Shown here piece by piece: positions 35,902 to 44,627 of a stretch of DNA of 64,000 nt. A program made the position numbers and the translations under genes. Source of the stretch: JAHZMA01 sp965205905 (GTDB taxonomy: Bacteria; Pseudomonadota; Alphaproteobacteria; JABAAW01; JAHZMA01); assembly GCA_965205905.1 (NCBI GenBank), contig CBDBHZ010000010.1, positions 1-64,000 of the forward strand. Reading direction: 5' to 3'. Within the stretch, counting starts at the first letter, position 1. The number at the start of each line of letters is the position of its first letter. Under the pieces are notes generated by a model that did not search any database, was not told where the DNA came from, and saw only the letters and a list, made by a program, of their open reading frames with translations.

Positions 35902-37107
35902 ATGAAGAAAATTTTATTAACAACGGCTTCTGTTGCGCTTTCGGCGGCTTTGATAGTCGGTTGTGGCAAAAAAGAAGAAGTAAAAGAAGAGGTTAAACTC
36001 GGCGTTTTAATGGGCTTTACGGGTCCGATTGAAAGTCTAACACCTGATATGGCAGCAGCGGTTGACTATGCGGTTGACGAAGTGAATGCTTCTGGCAATT
36101 TCTTAGGTGGCAGACCTATATCAACAGTGCGTGCGGATAGCACATGTGTTGATTCGGCGGCGGCAACCACAGCAGCAGAACGGCTTATCACATCTGATGG
36201 CATTCATGGGCTGATTGGCGCAGATTGCTCAGGCGTAACAATCGCGGTATTAAGCAATGTGGCGATTGCCAATGGCATGGTGATGATTTCACCATCGGCA
36301 ACATCACCTGCTTTAACAACTACTGAAGATAACGGCTTATTCTTCCGCACATCACCATCTGATGCGCGTCAAGGCGAAGTAATGGCTGAAGTGGTTATGG
36401 ATAAAGGCTTTAGCAATGTAGCGCTTACCTATACCAATAATGATTATGGCAAAGGTTTGGCAGATGCGTTTGAAAAATCTTTCATAGAAGCAGGTGGCAC
36501 CGTTACAACAACAGTTCCGCATGAAGATGGCAAAGCCGATTATTCTGCTGAAGTCAGCGCATTAAGCGCGGCTGGTGGTAGCGTATTGGTTGTTGTTGGC
36601 TATCTTGATCAAGGTGGCAAAGGCATTGTGCAAGCATCGCTTGATTCTGGCGCGTTCGATACATTCGTTCTGCCTGATGCGATGATTGGTGATTCGTTGC
36701 CAGCGGCAATCGGACCAAAACTTAACGGGTCATTCGGTCAAGTGCCGGGCACTGATAGTGAAGGTTCTATGCAATTTATTGAAATGGCAGCACAAGAGTT
36801 TAATAGTGAAGGGCCGTTTGCGGCATCTAGCTATGATGCGGCTGCGTTGATTCTACTTGCCATGCAAGCAGCAAATTCAAGCGATTCTGCTGATTATCAA
36901 AGCAAAGTGTTTGATGTTGCTAATGCACCGGGTGTTCAAATTAATCCGGGTGAATTAGGCAAAGCACTTCAGTTGCTGGCTGATGGTCAAGAGATTGACT
37001 ATGTTGGTGCAAGTGATATTGAGCTGGTTGGACCCGGCGAAAATGGCGGTCGCTATCGCGAAGTTGTGATTGCGAACGAAGCGCTTGAAACTGTCGGCTA
37101 TCGTTAA
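35902..37107 (+). CDS. livK: Branched-chain amino acid-type ABC substrate-binding lipoprotein
   Basis: The 401-residue binding protein has a signal peptide and lipobox LIVGC (Cys21), then KLGVLMGFTGPIESL, the usual first strand of the type I periplasmic-binding fold. SPSATSPALT and NNDYGKGLADAFEKSF fit the LivJ/LivK family. It would capture an amino acid, amide or urea-like ligand; specificity cannot be read. A hairpin terminator follows at 37121-37152, before the ATPase genes, so this gene is probably made in excess over them. Confidence 0.9.
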   Translation: MKKILLTTASVALSAALIVGCGKKEEVKEEVKLGVLMGFTGPIESLTPDMAAAVDYAVDEVNASGNFLGGRPISTVRADSTCVDSAAATTAAERLITSDGIHGLIGADCSGVTIAVLSNVAIANGMVMISPSATSPALTTTEDNGLFFRTSPSDARQGEVMAEVVMDKGFSNVALTYTNNDYGKGLADAFEKSFIEAGGTVTTTVPHEDGKADYSAEVSALSAAGGSVLVVVGYLDQGGKGIVQASLDSGAFDTFVLPDAMIGDSLPAAIGPKLNGSFGQVPGTDSEGSMQFIEMAAQEFNSEGPFAASSYDAAALILLAMQAANSSDSADYQSKVFDVANAPGVQINPGELGKALQLLADGQEIDYVGASDIELVGPGENGGRYREVVIANEALETVGYR

Positions 37108-37120
37108 GAAATAACAGAGA

Positions 37121-37152
37121 AGCCCGCGCCTTAATTGGTAGCGGGCTTTTTT
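37121..37152 (+). terminator. Rho-independent (attenuating) terminator after the binding protein
   Basis: AGCCCGC (37121-37127) pairs with GCGGGCT (37141-37147) around a 13-nt loop, followed by a run of T. It lies between the livK stop and the livG start at 37158, so read-through is needed to express the rest of the operon unless livG has its own promoter. Confidence 0.85.
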
Positions 37153-37157
37153 CTATC

Positions 37158-37934
37158 ATGATAAAAGTTGAAAATCTGAGTAAGAATTTTGGTGGCGTGA
37201 TTGCCGTCAATGATTGCTCACTAGAAATAGAACAAGGCACAATTACAGGGTTAATTGGACCGAACGGAGCAGGCAAATCAACATTATTTAATGTGATTGC
37301 AGGGCTGTATGCGCCAACACAAGGCAAAATATTTTTAGACGATAAAGATATAACGGGGCTTGCACCGCATGAATTGTTTCATTTAGGATTGTTACGCACA
37401 TTCCAAATTGCCCATGAATTTTCCAATATGAGTGTGTTAGAAAATCTACTGATGGTGCCGGGCGAACAATCGGGTGAAAAAATCTGGAACGCCTTATTTG
37501 CGCGCAAACAAATCGCGCTAGAAGAAAAAAAATTACGCGATAAAGCGTATGATGTCGTTGATTTCTTGCAAATCAAACATCTCACCCACGAATTAGCGGG
37601 CAATCTTTCGGGCGGACAAAAGAAATTATTAGAATTAGGGCGCACCATGATGGTAGATGCCAAAATCGTCTTTTTAGACGAGGTGGGCGCGGGCGTTAAT
37701 CGCACTTTATTGAATACCATTGGTGATGCCATCATGCGCCTCAAACAAGAGCGCGGCTATACTTTTTGCATGATTGAACATGATATGCAATTTATCGGCA
37801 AATTATGCGACCCCGTGATAGTGATGGCTGAGGGTAAAAAACTCGCCACTGGCACAGCGCAAGAAGTGATGAAAAACGAAAAAGTGATTGAATCCTATCT
37901 TGGGCGTGGCTCAAAAATAAAGAAACAAGGGTGA
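37158..37934 (+). CDS. livG: ABC transporter ATPase, LivG type
   Basis: This 258-residue ATPase has Walker A GPNGAGKST, signature LSGGQKKLLE and Walker B KIVFLDEVGAGVN. The LivG hallmark insert with PHELFHLGLLRTFQIAHEF is present. Note Asp-Glu-Val in place of the usual Asp-Glu-Pro after Walker B. With livF it powers the LivHM permease. Confidence 0.92.
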   Translation: MIKVENLSKNFGGVIAVNDCSLEIEQGTITGLIGPNGAGKSTLFNVIAGLYAPTQGKIFLDDKDITGLAPHELFHLGLLRTFQIAHEFSNMSVLENLLMVPGEQSGEKIWNALFARKQIALEEKKLRDKAYDVVDFLQIKHLTHELAGNLSGGQKKLLELGRTMMVDAKIVFLDEVGAGVNRTLLNTIGDAIMRLKQERGYTFCMIEHDMQFIGKLCDPVIVMAEGKKLATGTAQEVMKNEKVIESYLGRGSKIKKQG

Positions 37935-37938
37935 GATA

Positions 37939-38640
37939 ATGTTATTGCAATGTTCGGATATGGTTGGTGGTTATGGTGCTGCAAAAATTTTAGATGGTTG
38001 CATGATTAACAGCGATAAGGGTAAAGTTACCGTGATTGTGGGCCCGAATGGCGCGGGCAAATCCACAGCGATGAAGGCAATTTTTGGAATGATAGTCTTG
38101 CAATCGGGCAATGTGGTTTTTAATGGTGAAAATATTAACACGCTATCCCCGCAATTAAGAGTCGCAAAGGGCATGGCATTTGTGCCGCAAACCAATAATG
38201 TTTTTCCAACCATGAGTGTGCAGGAAAATCTGGAGATGGGCGGGTTTTTGCGTCAAGATAATATTCAGCAAACCATTGATGAGATTTACGAACTTTTTCC
38301 AATTTTGAAAGAAAAATCAAAACAAAAAGCCGGCGAATTATCGGGCGGGCAACGGCAACAGGTGGCAGTGGGGCGTGCATTAGTTACCAAGCCAAGTTTG
38401 CTGATGCTAGATGAACCAACCGCAGGCATCTCGCCGATTGTGATGGATGAATTATTTGACCGCATCATTGAAATTGCCAAAACTGGCGTGGCGATATTGA
38501 TGGTGGAACAAAATGCCAGTCAGGCATTAAATATTGCCGATTGGGGTTATGTGTTGGTGCAAGGGCAGAATAAATTTAGCGACACAGGGATAAATTTATT
38601 GGCGAATCAAGAAGTGCGCCAATCATTTTTAGGGGGCTGA
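37939..38640 (+). CDS. livF: ABC transporter ATPase, LivF type
   Basis: The 233-residue second ATPase has Walker A GPNGAGKST, LSGGQRQQVAVGRAL and LLMLDEPTAGISP, with the FPTMSVQENLEMGGFL segment usual in LivF. It is 4 bp downstream of livG and 3 bp upstream of livH, so translation is coupled. Confidence 0.92.
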   Translation: MLLQCSDMVGGYGAAKILDGCMINSDKGKVTVIVGPNGAGKSTAMKAIFGMIVLQSGNVVFNGENINTLSPQLRVAKGMAFVPQTNNVFPTMSVQENLEMGGFLRQDNIQQTIDEIYELFPILKEKSKQKAGELSGGQRQQVAVGRALVTKPSLLMLDEPTAGISPIVMDELFDRIIEIAKTGVAILMVEQNASQALNIADWGYVLVQGQNKFSDTGINLLANQEVRQSFLGG

Positions 38641-38643
38641 TGA

Positions 38644-39657
38644 ATGGAAGATATATTAAATAGTCTGATATTATTGGTTAATTTTATCGTGATACCGGGC
38701 TTTGTCTATGGCTGTCAATTAGCGATGGGTGCGCTTGGAATTACCTTGATTTATGGCGTGTTACGCTTTGCCCATTTTCCGCATGGCGAAGTGATGGGAT
38801 TAGGCACAGGCATTGTGGTGTTGAGCACATATTTTCTGCAGGCGCAGGGTGTCAGTTTAGGCGTGTTACCCACAGCTTTGTTGGCATTGCCGATAGGGAT
38901 TCTTGGCACAATCGCCTATGTGTTGCTGATTGACCGCTGTGTCTATCGCTATTATCGCGTGAAAAAAGCCAGCACAACCACGTTTTTGATTGTGGCGATT
39001 GGCGTGATGTTTATGTCCAATGGTTTGGTGCGGTTTTTCATCGGCCCGAACGATAGAAACTTTCAAGATGGTGAACGCTTTATCATTCATGCCAACGAAT
39101 TTAAGGAAATATTTGGTTTAAGCGAAGGGATTTCGTTCAAAACCTCGCAAGGCTTGACGATGATTATCAGCTTGATTTCGGTGAGTTTGTTATTTTGGTT
39201 TTTAACCTATACCCGTTCAGGTAAATCAATGCGCGCTTATGCCGATAATGAAGATTTGGCACTGCTTTCTGGCATTAACCCCGAAAGAGTGGTGCTGATA
39301 TCATGGGTGATTGTGGCGTGCCTTGCCACCATTGGCGGCACGCTTTATGGGCTTGATAAAAGCTATCTGCCTTATAGTTTCTATCAGATTTTATTGCCAT
39401 TATTTGCGGTGGCGATTGTTGGTGGGCTTGGCAATCCTGTTGGTGCGCTGGTGGGCGGTTTCTTGGTATCATATTCTGAGATTATCATCACCTCTGCCTA
39501 TAAGAAATTCTTTAATTATCTATTGCCAGAATCACTTGAGTTGAGCGGTTTGGCGCAATTTTTAGGCACGGAATATAAATTGGCAGTCAGTGTTGGGATT
39601 TTGGTATTGGTTTTGATATTTAAGCCACAAGGTATCTTTAAGGGGAGGTTGGTATAA
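38644..39657 (+). CDS. livH: ABC transporter permease, LivH type
   Basis: The 337-residue inner-membrane protein has about eight helices, with GALGITLIYGVLRFAHFPHGE near the N-terminus, a GRxMRAxxDNxxLA-like KSMRAYADNEDLALL cytoplasmic loop and AIVGGLGNPVGALVGG. All are LivH landmarks. It overlaps livM by one base. Confidence 0.92.
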   Translation: MEDILNSLILLVNFIVIPGFVYGCQLAMGALGITLIYGVLRFAHFPHGEVMGLGTGIVVLSTYFLQAQGVSLGVLPTALLALPIGILGTIAYVLLIDRCVYRYYRVKKASTTTFLIVAIGVMFMSNGLVRFFIGPNDRNFQDGERFIIHANEFKEIFGLSEGISFKTSQGLTMIISLISVSLLFWFLTYTRSGKSMRAYADNEDLALLSGINPERVVLISWVIVACLATIGGTLYGLDKSYLPYSFYQILLPLFAVAIVGGLGNPVGALVGGFLVSYSEIIITSAYKKFFNYLLPESLELSGLAQFLGTEYKLAVSVGILVLVLIFKPQGIFKGRLV

Positions 39658-41051
39658 TGAGAGTTATTGATAAACTCATGAAATTCCCTCTGATTGTTGC
39701 ATGGAAAGAACCGCAACAACGGCATAAAAGCTATTTTGGCATTATGGCAGTGATGATTTTACTGGTGGGCATATTTAACAGTTGGAATGTTGCGCTCTCT
39801 ATCGTCTGCCTATCCATCATCAGCGCGGTGATGACATTGGGGCTGAACATGCAATGGGGCTATGCAGGCTTGCTAAATGTGGGAGTGATGGGTTTTGCGG
39901 CATTAGGCGGTGTAACCGCAATGCTAACCGTATCGCCACCTGTTACCGCAGCATGGCGCGCAGGCGGTTGGCAAATTATATTGGGCGGTATTATTTTTAT
40001 CGGCACAATTTTACTGGCAATCTTCTGCTATAAAAAAACCTCTGCGGGCATCAAGCGTGTTGCCTTAATGGGTGCGGTGATAGTGATTGGCGTATTCACA
40101 GCGCGTTACTTTTTCACATCAGGCAAAGGCTTGGTAGAGATGGTTGACCCGATACAGACCGGCTTTTTGGGCGGATTGAATTTACCGATACTTATCGGCT
40201 GGCCTTTGGGCGGTGTGGTCGCAGGGGCGGCGGCAATTTTGATTGGTAAAATTGCGCTTGGTTTGCGCTCTGATTATTTGGCGATTGCCACATTGGGCAT
40301 TTCCGAAATTATTGTCCATATTTTCAAGAATGAAGAATGGTTGACCCGCGGGGTTAAAAATGTAACGGGCTTACCGCGCCCCGTGCCATCAGCGGTTGAT
40401 TTACGCACCAGCGCATGGTTTGAAGCAGTGCATGATGTGATGGGCGGTAATATCTATATTCTATCAAGCAATTTTATCAAATTTTGCTATATCGGCTTGT
40501 TTCTAGTTGTGCTAGTGATTTTATTTATTTTATGCGAACGCGCCCTTGCCTCACCATGGGGACGGATGATGCGCGCGATTCGCGATAATGAAACAGCGGC
40601 CGCCGCAATGGGCAAAGATGTGGTGGGGCGCCATTTGCAAGTTTTCGTGTTAGGCTCGGCTATTATCGGCATTGCGGGTGCAATGTTGGTTACATTTGAT
40701 GGGCAATTTACGCCCGCAAGTTATCACCCGCTACGCTATACTTTCTTGATTTGGGCGATGGTTGTGGTTGGCGGTTCTGGCAATAATTACGGCTCTATCT
40801 TGGGCGGGTTTCTCATCTGGTTTTACTGGGTGCAAGCGGAGCCGATTGGCTTATGGCTGATTAATGTTGGCACGATTTTTCTTGCTGAAGATAATGCTGT
40901 AAGGCAACATTTGTTTGATAATGCGGTCTATATGCGCTATTTCACAATGGGATTATTGATTTTATTGGTGATGCGTTTTAATTCGGCGGGGCTTTTGCCA
41001 GAACCGAATCAACAAAAAGGCAATGAAGAGCAAGAAGCAAAAGCCAGTTAA
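39657..41051 (+). CDS. livM: ABC transporter permease, LivM type
   Basis: The 464-residue permease is longer than typical LivM (about 330-420), mainly through extra N-terminal and mid-loop residues. GYAGLLNVGVMGFAALGG, LGLRSDYLAIATLGISEI, MMRAIRDNETAAAAMGKDV and VVVGGSGNNYGSILGG are the family's conserved segments. Last gene of the operon. The charged C-terminal tail is rich in Glu, Gln and Lys. Confidence 0.92.
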   Translation: MRVIDKLMKFPLIVAWKEPQQRHKSYFGIMAVMILLVGIFNSWNVALSIVCLSIISAVMTLGLNMQWGYAGLLNVGVMGFAALGGVTAMLTVSPPVTAAWRAGGWQIILGGIIFIGTILLAIFCYKKTSAGIKRVALMGAVIVIGVFTARYFFTSGKGLVEMVDPIQTGFLGGLNLPILIGWPLGGVVAGAAAILIGKIALGLRSDYLAIATLGISEIIVHIFKNEEWLTRGVKNVTGLPRPVPSAVDLRTSAWFEAVHDVMGGNIYILSSNFIKFCYIGLFLVVLVILFILCERALASPWGRMMRAIRDNETAAAAMGKDVVGRHLQVFVLGSAIIGIAGAMLVTFDGQFTPASYHPLRYTFLIWAMVVVGGSGNNYGSILGGFLIWFYWVQAEPIGLWLINVGTIFLAEDNAVRQHLFDNAVYMRYFTMGLLILLVMRFNSAGLLPEPNQQKGNEEQEAKAS

Positions 41052-41097
41052 ATAATATCATTGACTTAAACCTTACAATCATATAAATTAATAGCGT

Positions 41098-41207
41098 CTA
41101 TAATCTAATTCAAAGGATAGCAAGCCCTGTCGGGTTTGCTATTGAATGCAATACCCGACTTTTAAGTAGGGGAATAGGTAGCATAAATATCCTTTGATAA
41201 TTATAGA
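41098..41207. ncRNA. Long imperfect inverted repeat: possible structured RNA or miniature element
   Basis: The outer arms TCTATAAT...CAAAGGATA (about 41098-41119) and TATCCTTTGATAATTATAGA (41188-41207) pair over about 20 bp. Inside is a clear 9-bp hairpin, AGCAAGCCC/GGGTTTGCT with loop TGTC, and a CCCGAC...motif that recurs at about 41213. It lies between livM and the barrel gene at 41263. It could be a 5' leader, a small RNA or a MITE; no known class recognised. Confidence 0.4.
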
Positions 41208-41262
41208 CAAAGCCCGACATTTATTTGTGGGGATTTAATAATTTTACTTGAAAGGTAAGAAA

Positions 41263-41898
41263 ATGAAAAAAATATTAGCTTTGATATTGGTTTTTGGCAT
41301 GGGAGCATTGGCGTCTGTGGCACAGGCACAAGAAATGAAATCTTATGTTATTCTTGGCTATGGTGTGATTGCATCTAGCGGTGGCGCGACTGTAACCCAG
41401 CCATATATTGATGGCACTGTCGTAACAACAGAATATAGCGAGGCAGGCGGTTATTTGCGGTTAGGCTATGGCTATTATCTGAATGAGACGCTCTCATTAG
41501 AAGCGTCTTATATTGATATTGCGGGAATCAATGGTAAAGTTACTGTTGATGATAGTAAATGCGTCAATATTATCTGTTTCAGTGGCACTGCAGAAGGTGG
41601 CGTTGCAGTATTAAGCACCACCGAATTTGCAGCTGTTTATTATAAACCACTGAATGAAAAAACGAATTTAACATTACGGGGCGGTTTGGTCTCTTATAGT
41701 TGGAGTGGCGTAGATGATGTGGAATTGGAAGGGTTTAAAACGACATCAGGCACAACCCCCGTATTAGGTGTTGGTGCTGAAGTGGGTAATTGGCAGTTTG
41801 AATTGCTATCGTATGATTTTACACTTACTGATAGTGAAGGCGATGATATTTATACGGGTCCACTGATTCTTTCTGCGGGTTATAAATTTCGTTTCTAA
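41263..41898 (+). CDS. Outer-membrane beta-barrel protein, paralogue 3
   Basis: From ATG 41263 (AAAGGTAAG just upstream) the 211-residue protein has a signal peptide ending ASVAQAQ, then SYVILGYGVIASSGGATV, LRLGYGYYLNETLSLEASYIDIAGI and the end LSAGYKFRF. It is strongly similar in layout to the protein at 26223. The Cys pair in CVNIICF marks a loop. A terminator follows at 41924. Confidence 0.75.
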   Translation: MKKILALILVFGMGALASVAQAQEMKSYVILGYGVIASSGGATVTQPYIDGTVVTTEYSEAGGYLRLGYGYYLNETLSLEASYIDIAGINGKVTVDDSKCVNIICFSGTAEGGVAVLSTTEFAAVYYKPLNEKTNLTLRGGLVSYSWSGVDDVELEGFKTTSGTTPVLGVGAEVGNWQFELLSYDFTLTDSEGDDIYTGPLILSAGYKFRF

Positions 41899-41923
41899 TT
41901 TTAGAATGATTGAAACCTAACAT

Positions 41924-41962
41924 ATCGGCAATCGGTTATCTAACTGATTGCCGATTTTGTTT
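41924..41962 (+). terminator. Rho-independent terminator
   Basis: ATCGGCAATCGGTTA (41924-41938) and TAACTGATTGCCGAT (41941-41955) pair over 15 bp with one wobble, followed by TTTGTTTT. It ends the barrel gene and separates it from the convergent protease gene. Confidence 0.85.
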
Positions 41963-41985
41963 TCGCAATCCTTCAAACCAGCCAC

Positions 41986-44514
41986 TTAAAAATCGCTACT
42001 GACCCCAACCATGATTTCAGTTTGGTTCAGCTGATGTTGATTGTAAAGATTTCTATCAATGGTGATGCTGGTAAAGAATTTACTGTTATTGATAAGATTG
42101 CTTTGTGCATTATTTTGCCAAAGATAAGGCAGGGGGCTTTGATAGATTGCCGATAATTGATGGTTTCTATGTTGGGTGGCAAGCTGATATTGCTGTGTTA
42201 CATTATTAAACTCACCATTTTCATTGTAACCATCAACTGTGTCTTGCGTTAATACACCGTTGGTAACCCCCAATTTGGTGGCAAGCTTGATGGTGAGCCT
42301 ATCATTCTTTTGCGCGATATTGCTACCAATAAAACCGATTTGATATTGGTTGGCAGTCAGATTATCAATCGCTACAAAACCATCATGCAACATATCAACA
42401 TCAGTTTGATATTCTGTATGTTCAGCATAGAGGGCAAGCCTCATTTTGGCATCAATAGGGGTTAGCACACGCTCAATACGCATATCAGTAAAGCGCGAGA
42501 GCGAGGCATTGTTCAGCGCGTAAGCACCTGTGGTTTGCGCGCCTAAAAATTGCTGATATTCGCGTAAATTCCCCATGCCGATACTGATATATGTGTTGCC
42601 AGTCGCTAAATTTATATCAGCACCCAATTCACTAAATTTATTGCCAATATCATTGTCGCCATTGGTAAACGTACCTCTGGCGGCATAAGGAGTGATGCTA
42701 ATGGCGTCATTCAGCCGATGAATGGTGCGAATATGGGCAATATCAGTGCCAGCAGGGTTAATATCAGTAAAGCGCAAATGACCCAGCTGGTTGTTTTCTG
42801 CATCAGGATTCAAAATTTCCGAAGCATCTTTATAATAGGTAGCATGATAGCCGATTTTCGCCGATGATTCACCATATTGATAAGAAGCATTCATCCAAGC
42901 ATCATCACTTTGCGTGCTGAAATTCATTTGCGTTTGGGCGTTAAAATTTTGAGTAACGATGTCGTCCTCATCACGCGTAAAATTGTCCATAGTGCTATCT
43001 AAACCAAATGCCAGCGGGTTAATCATTGCTTGGGCGGGGGTTGCGTTAAAAGTGCGGTTATAATTATCTCTGATGCCGATGCTTAAATTATTAATCACAC
43101 CGCCAAAATGATGCGATAGGCTGATATTGCTCTCACTTAACAGCACCGCACCTGCTAATACTTGATTATTGTAACCAACAGCCATTATCTCGCCTTGTGG
43201 TTTTGATGCTTCATCTAAATTCAACATGCCACGCCCATACACCTCATCAGTGCCTGCATCGCCCAAATCATCAGCGGTTTCTAGCACCAAACTTACCAAT
43301 TCTTCGGAACTCATAGAAGGAAACATGCTTTTTAATGCCGCCAAAGAAGCCGTTACATGCGGGGCAGCGATAGAAGTGCCATAGGCTTTTTCAGGTTCCG
43401 TAGCGCCATTGGAGGTGGTATAGACAGCCCAGCCGGGGGCAGCCAAACAAAAGTCTTTGGCTGTGCCACAACCATTGCTGAAATATACGATTTTATTATC
43501 ACTATCAACCGCAACCACGGCAATCCATTTGCCTAAAAGCTCAGCATCAATACTGGCATAATTGGCTTCAAAGCCCGGTATATTGGCGGGTAGATTGGCA
43601 TCAGCACCCAATAAAGTAGAGGCCGCCATATCGGTGGGAGTGCCGCTAAAACTGGCATTATCATAGGTTGGTATCTTACCCGTTTCACTATTTAAGCCAT
43701 GATTGCCATTGGCGAATACCACGATTGTGTCATTATTAACCGCGCTTTTCAATGCGGTGAGCAAATGGCTCGGCAGGTTATCGTTTTGCATACCGCCATT
43801 TTCATCAGTAAAATTCGTGCCGTTCGGTCGCCGATAATAATAATGAGTGCTACCAATCGTTGTGCGTGCTTCTGATTCTAACCCCCAGCTATTATTCATG
43901 GCAATAATACCATCACCGCTGCCATTATAAATGGCATCAGCAATCTGGATGGTGCTATAAACCACACCTGCATTGTTGAAAATGGTAACGGGCTTAATCT
44001 TGGCTTCATATGCCACACCGTGCATGCCAATATTATTTTTATTGGCAGCAATAACACCAACCACATAATTGCCATGATTAGGGCAAGCGCTGGTATTGCA
44101 ACTTATTTCTGTGAGACCGTTTGCGGGGTCATACCCCGTTACAAACACATTTTGCAAATCAGCATGGGCGGTATTGAAAGGCGTATCCAATACAGATACT
44201 GTTACCCCCTTACCCGTGCCACCACGCGCATAAATTGCAGAAGCTTTGATACTGCCTAGCGAATAATTTTTGTTATATTCAGTCGTTTCAAAATCAATGG
44301 GCTTAGGAATGACAATAACAGGTTCTTCTTCATCAGGTGGGTCAGTAACAACTGGTTCTTCTTCGTCCTTCGGCTCTTCGTCCTTCGGCTCTTCGTTTTT
44401 CGGTTCTTCAAGAACAGGTTCTTCTTCAATATCCGTGCGTGTTTCACCACTAATACATGCGGTTAACAACAAGCAAAATGAAAGAGAGATAATAAAAGAA
44501 GATAAAGACGGCAT
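41986..44514 (-). CDS. S8 (subtilisin-like) lipoprotein autotransporter, paralogue A
   Basis: The 842-residue protein has lipobox LLLTAC (Cys20), an acidic Glu/Pro/Lys linker (about 29-70) with EEPK repeats, and an S8 protease domain with Asp110 (VSVLDTP), His147 (NHGNYVVG) and Ser381 (GTSIAAPHV). The C-terminal third is a beta-domain that ends in VGVSSDF, consistent with an outer-membrane autotransporter barrel. It would be displayed on the surface and may process surface or secreted proteins. Separated by about 110 bp from paralogue B. Confidence 0.9.
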   Translation of the reverse strand: MPSLSSFIISLSFCLLLTACISGETRTDIEEEPVLEEPKNEEPKDEEPKDEEEPVVTDPPDEEEPVIVIPKPIDFETTEYNKNYSLGSIKASAIYARGGTGKGVTVSVLDTPFNTAHADLQNVFVTGYDPANGLTEISCNTSACPNHGNYVVGVIAANKNNIGMHGVAYEAKIKPVTIFNNAGVVYSTIQIADAIYNGSGDGIIAMNNSWGLESEARTTIGSTHYYYRRPNGTNFTDENGGMQNDNLPSHLLTALKSAVNNDTIVVFANGNHGLNSETGKIPTYDNASFSGTPTDMAASTLLGADANLPANIPGFEANYASIDAELLGKWIAVVAVDSDNKIVYFSNGCGTAKDFCLAAPGWAVYTTSNGATEPEKAYGTSIAAPHVTASLAALKSMFPSMSSEELVSLVLETADDLGDAGTDEVYGRGMLNLDEASKPQGEIMAVGYNNQVLAGAVLLSESNISLSHHFGGVINNLSIGIRDNYNRTFNATPAQAMINPLAFGLDSTMDNFTRDEDDIVTQNFNAQTQMNFSTQSDDAWMNASYQYGESSAKIGYHATYYKDASEILNPDAENNQLGHLRFTDINPAGTDIAHIRTIHRLNDAISITPYAARGTFTNGDNDIGNKFSELGADINLATGNTYISIGMGNLREYQQFLGAQTTGAYALNNASLSRFTDMRIERVLTPIDAKMRLALYAEHTEYQTDVDMLHDGFVAIDNLTANQYQIGFIGSNIAQKNDRLTIKLATKLGVTNGVLTQDTVDGYNENGEFNNVTQQYQLATQHRNHQLSAIYQSPLPYLWQNNAQSNLINNSKFFTSITIDRNLYNQHQLNQTEIMVGVSSDF

Positions 44515-44530
44515 AACTCACCATTAATAT

Positions 44531-44557
44531 AAAACAAGTAATTAATGACTTGTTTTT
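44531..44557 (-). terminator. Possible AT-rich terminator between proteases A and B
   Basis: AAAACAAGT (44531-44539) and ACTTGTTTT (44548-44556) form a 9-bp stem with an 8-nt loop. On the minus strand T residues continue into the 3' arm. It follows the stop of paralogue B (44628) and lies upstream of A. The AT-rich stem makes this tentative. Confidence 0.4.
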
Positions 44558-44627
44558 AACATATTACGCGTAAAAATCAAGTAAAAATCAATAATTTTTC
44601 TATGGGATTTGCTATGGCGTTTCTTGC

